From: Doryteuthis pealeii
Taxonomy: Eukaryota; Mollusca; Cephalopoda; Myopsida; Loliginidae
Reading direction: 5' to 3'
NCBI GenBank assembly: GCA_023376005.1
Contig: CM042143.1
Location: forward strand, 87,921,450 to 87,985,449
Length of the DNA stretch: 64,000 nt
Shown piece after piece: positions 63,850 to 64,000 of this stretch (positions are counted from its first letter, which is position 1; each line of letters starts with the position of its first letter). Both the position numbers and the translations under genes were made by a program. The notes under the pieces were generated by a model, which saw nothing but the letters and a program-made list of their open reading frames with translations, ran no database searches and was not told the DNA's origin.

Positions 63850-64000
63850 TCTATTGTTAAAGGGTTAAAGATGATCAAAGATCTGTTATTTTTTTATTTT
63901 TTTTTTTTTTTTTAAGAAAAAAAAAATCTGTCAGATTACTGTTCATCAAGTCTTTTGTTTTGAGGAAAAACAATAGCATGTTGGTAGCTTTGAGGGTATA
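63850..64000. other. unassigned end of window
   Basis: T-run 63890-63914; nothing else. Confidence 0.4.

Overview
This is a repeat-saturated, AT-rich stretch of animal nuclear DNA. No host protein-coding gene can be supported anywhere in the 64 kb. Intron-poor bacterial-style coding is absent, (TA)n, (CA)n, (CT)n and (TCTA)n microsatellites are everywhere, and several tRNA-derived SINE families, LINE remnants, Helitron-like elements, TIR transposons and a Penelope-like element are present. This combination suggests an invertebrate metazoan, most likely a lophotrochozoan such as a mollusc. That placement is inference; the sequence does not name the species. The window is best read as intergenic or deep-intronic DNA.

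Layout. 0-10 kb: a LINE reverse-transcriptase scrap (925-1090), foldback D1, SINEs A and B, the TIR element H1 split by a SINE, Helitron-like M1 carrying two L units, and a LINE C-terminus. 10-20 kb: SINE A4 with perfect target-site duplications (TSDs), H2 split by a further SINE, a Tc1-like transposase remnant, a 94-bp minisatellite, Helitron-like M2, a 540-bp CT tract, and the first hammerhead-like foldback. 20-30 kb: SINEs in TA arrays, more foldbacks, a 5S rRNA-derived SINE, a SINE-A dimer, palindromic MITE W1, and several J retroposons. 30-40 kb: nested M4/L3/J8, SINE T/V, a pogo-like TIR element with a 64-bp perfect palindrome, Helitron-like M5, H4, two adjacent LINE remnants and a D-type array. 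40-50 kb: SINE B8, H5-H7, element I, foldbacks P5 and P6 with near-complete hammerhead folds, a LINE 3' end with a zinc-finger-like motif, and W2. 50-64 kb: mariner remnants, Helitron-like M6, a 3-kb Penelope-like element with ~700-bp inverted arms and a GIY-YIG endonuclease remnant, a local duplication, and short SINE F with a 17-bp TSD.

How it fits together. Retroposons share tails. SINEs B, F and G end in a common 'TGTCACATC...GTAAATA' tail; J, K and Z end in 'GGTTGAYATGCC...' followed by CAAC-rich tails. This fits non-autonomous elements borrowing LINE machinery. Many insertions are nested with readable TSDs and with uninterrupted copies of the target elsewhere in the window, so relative ages can be read off.

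The most notable signal is a recurring hammerhead-type RNA core: CTGANGA, then a hairpin, then GAAA, then a UH site, closed by a complementary stem I. It occurs in at least six otherwise unrelated repeat types, mostly (TA)n-flanked foldbacks, and also in the arms of the Penelope-like element. Families named by letters here (A, B, D, H, J, L, M and so on) are labels for this window only.
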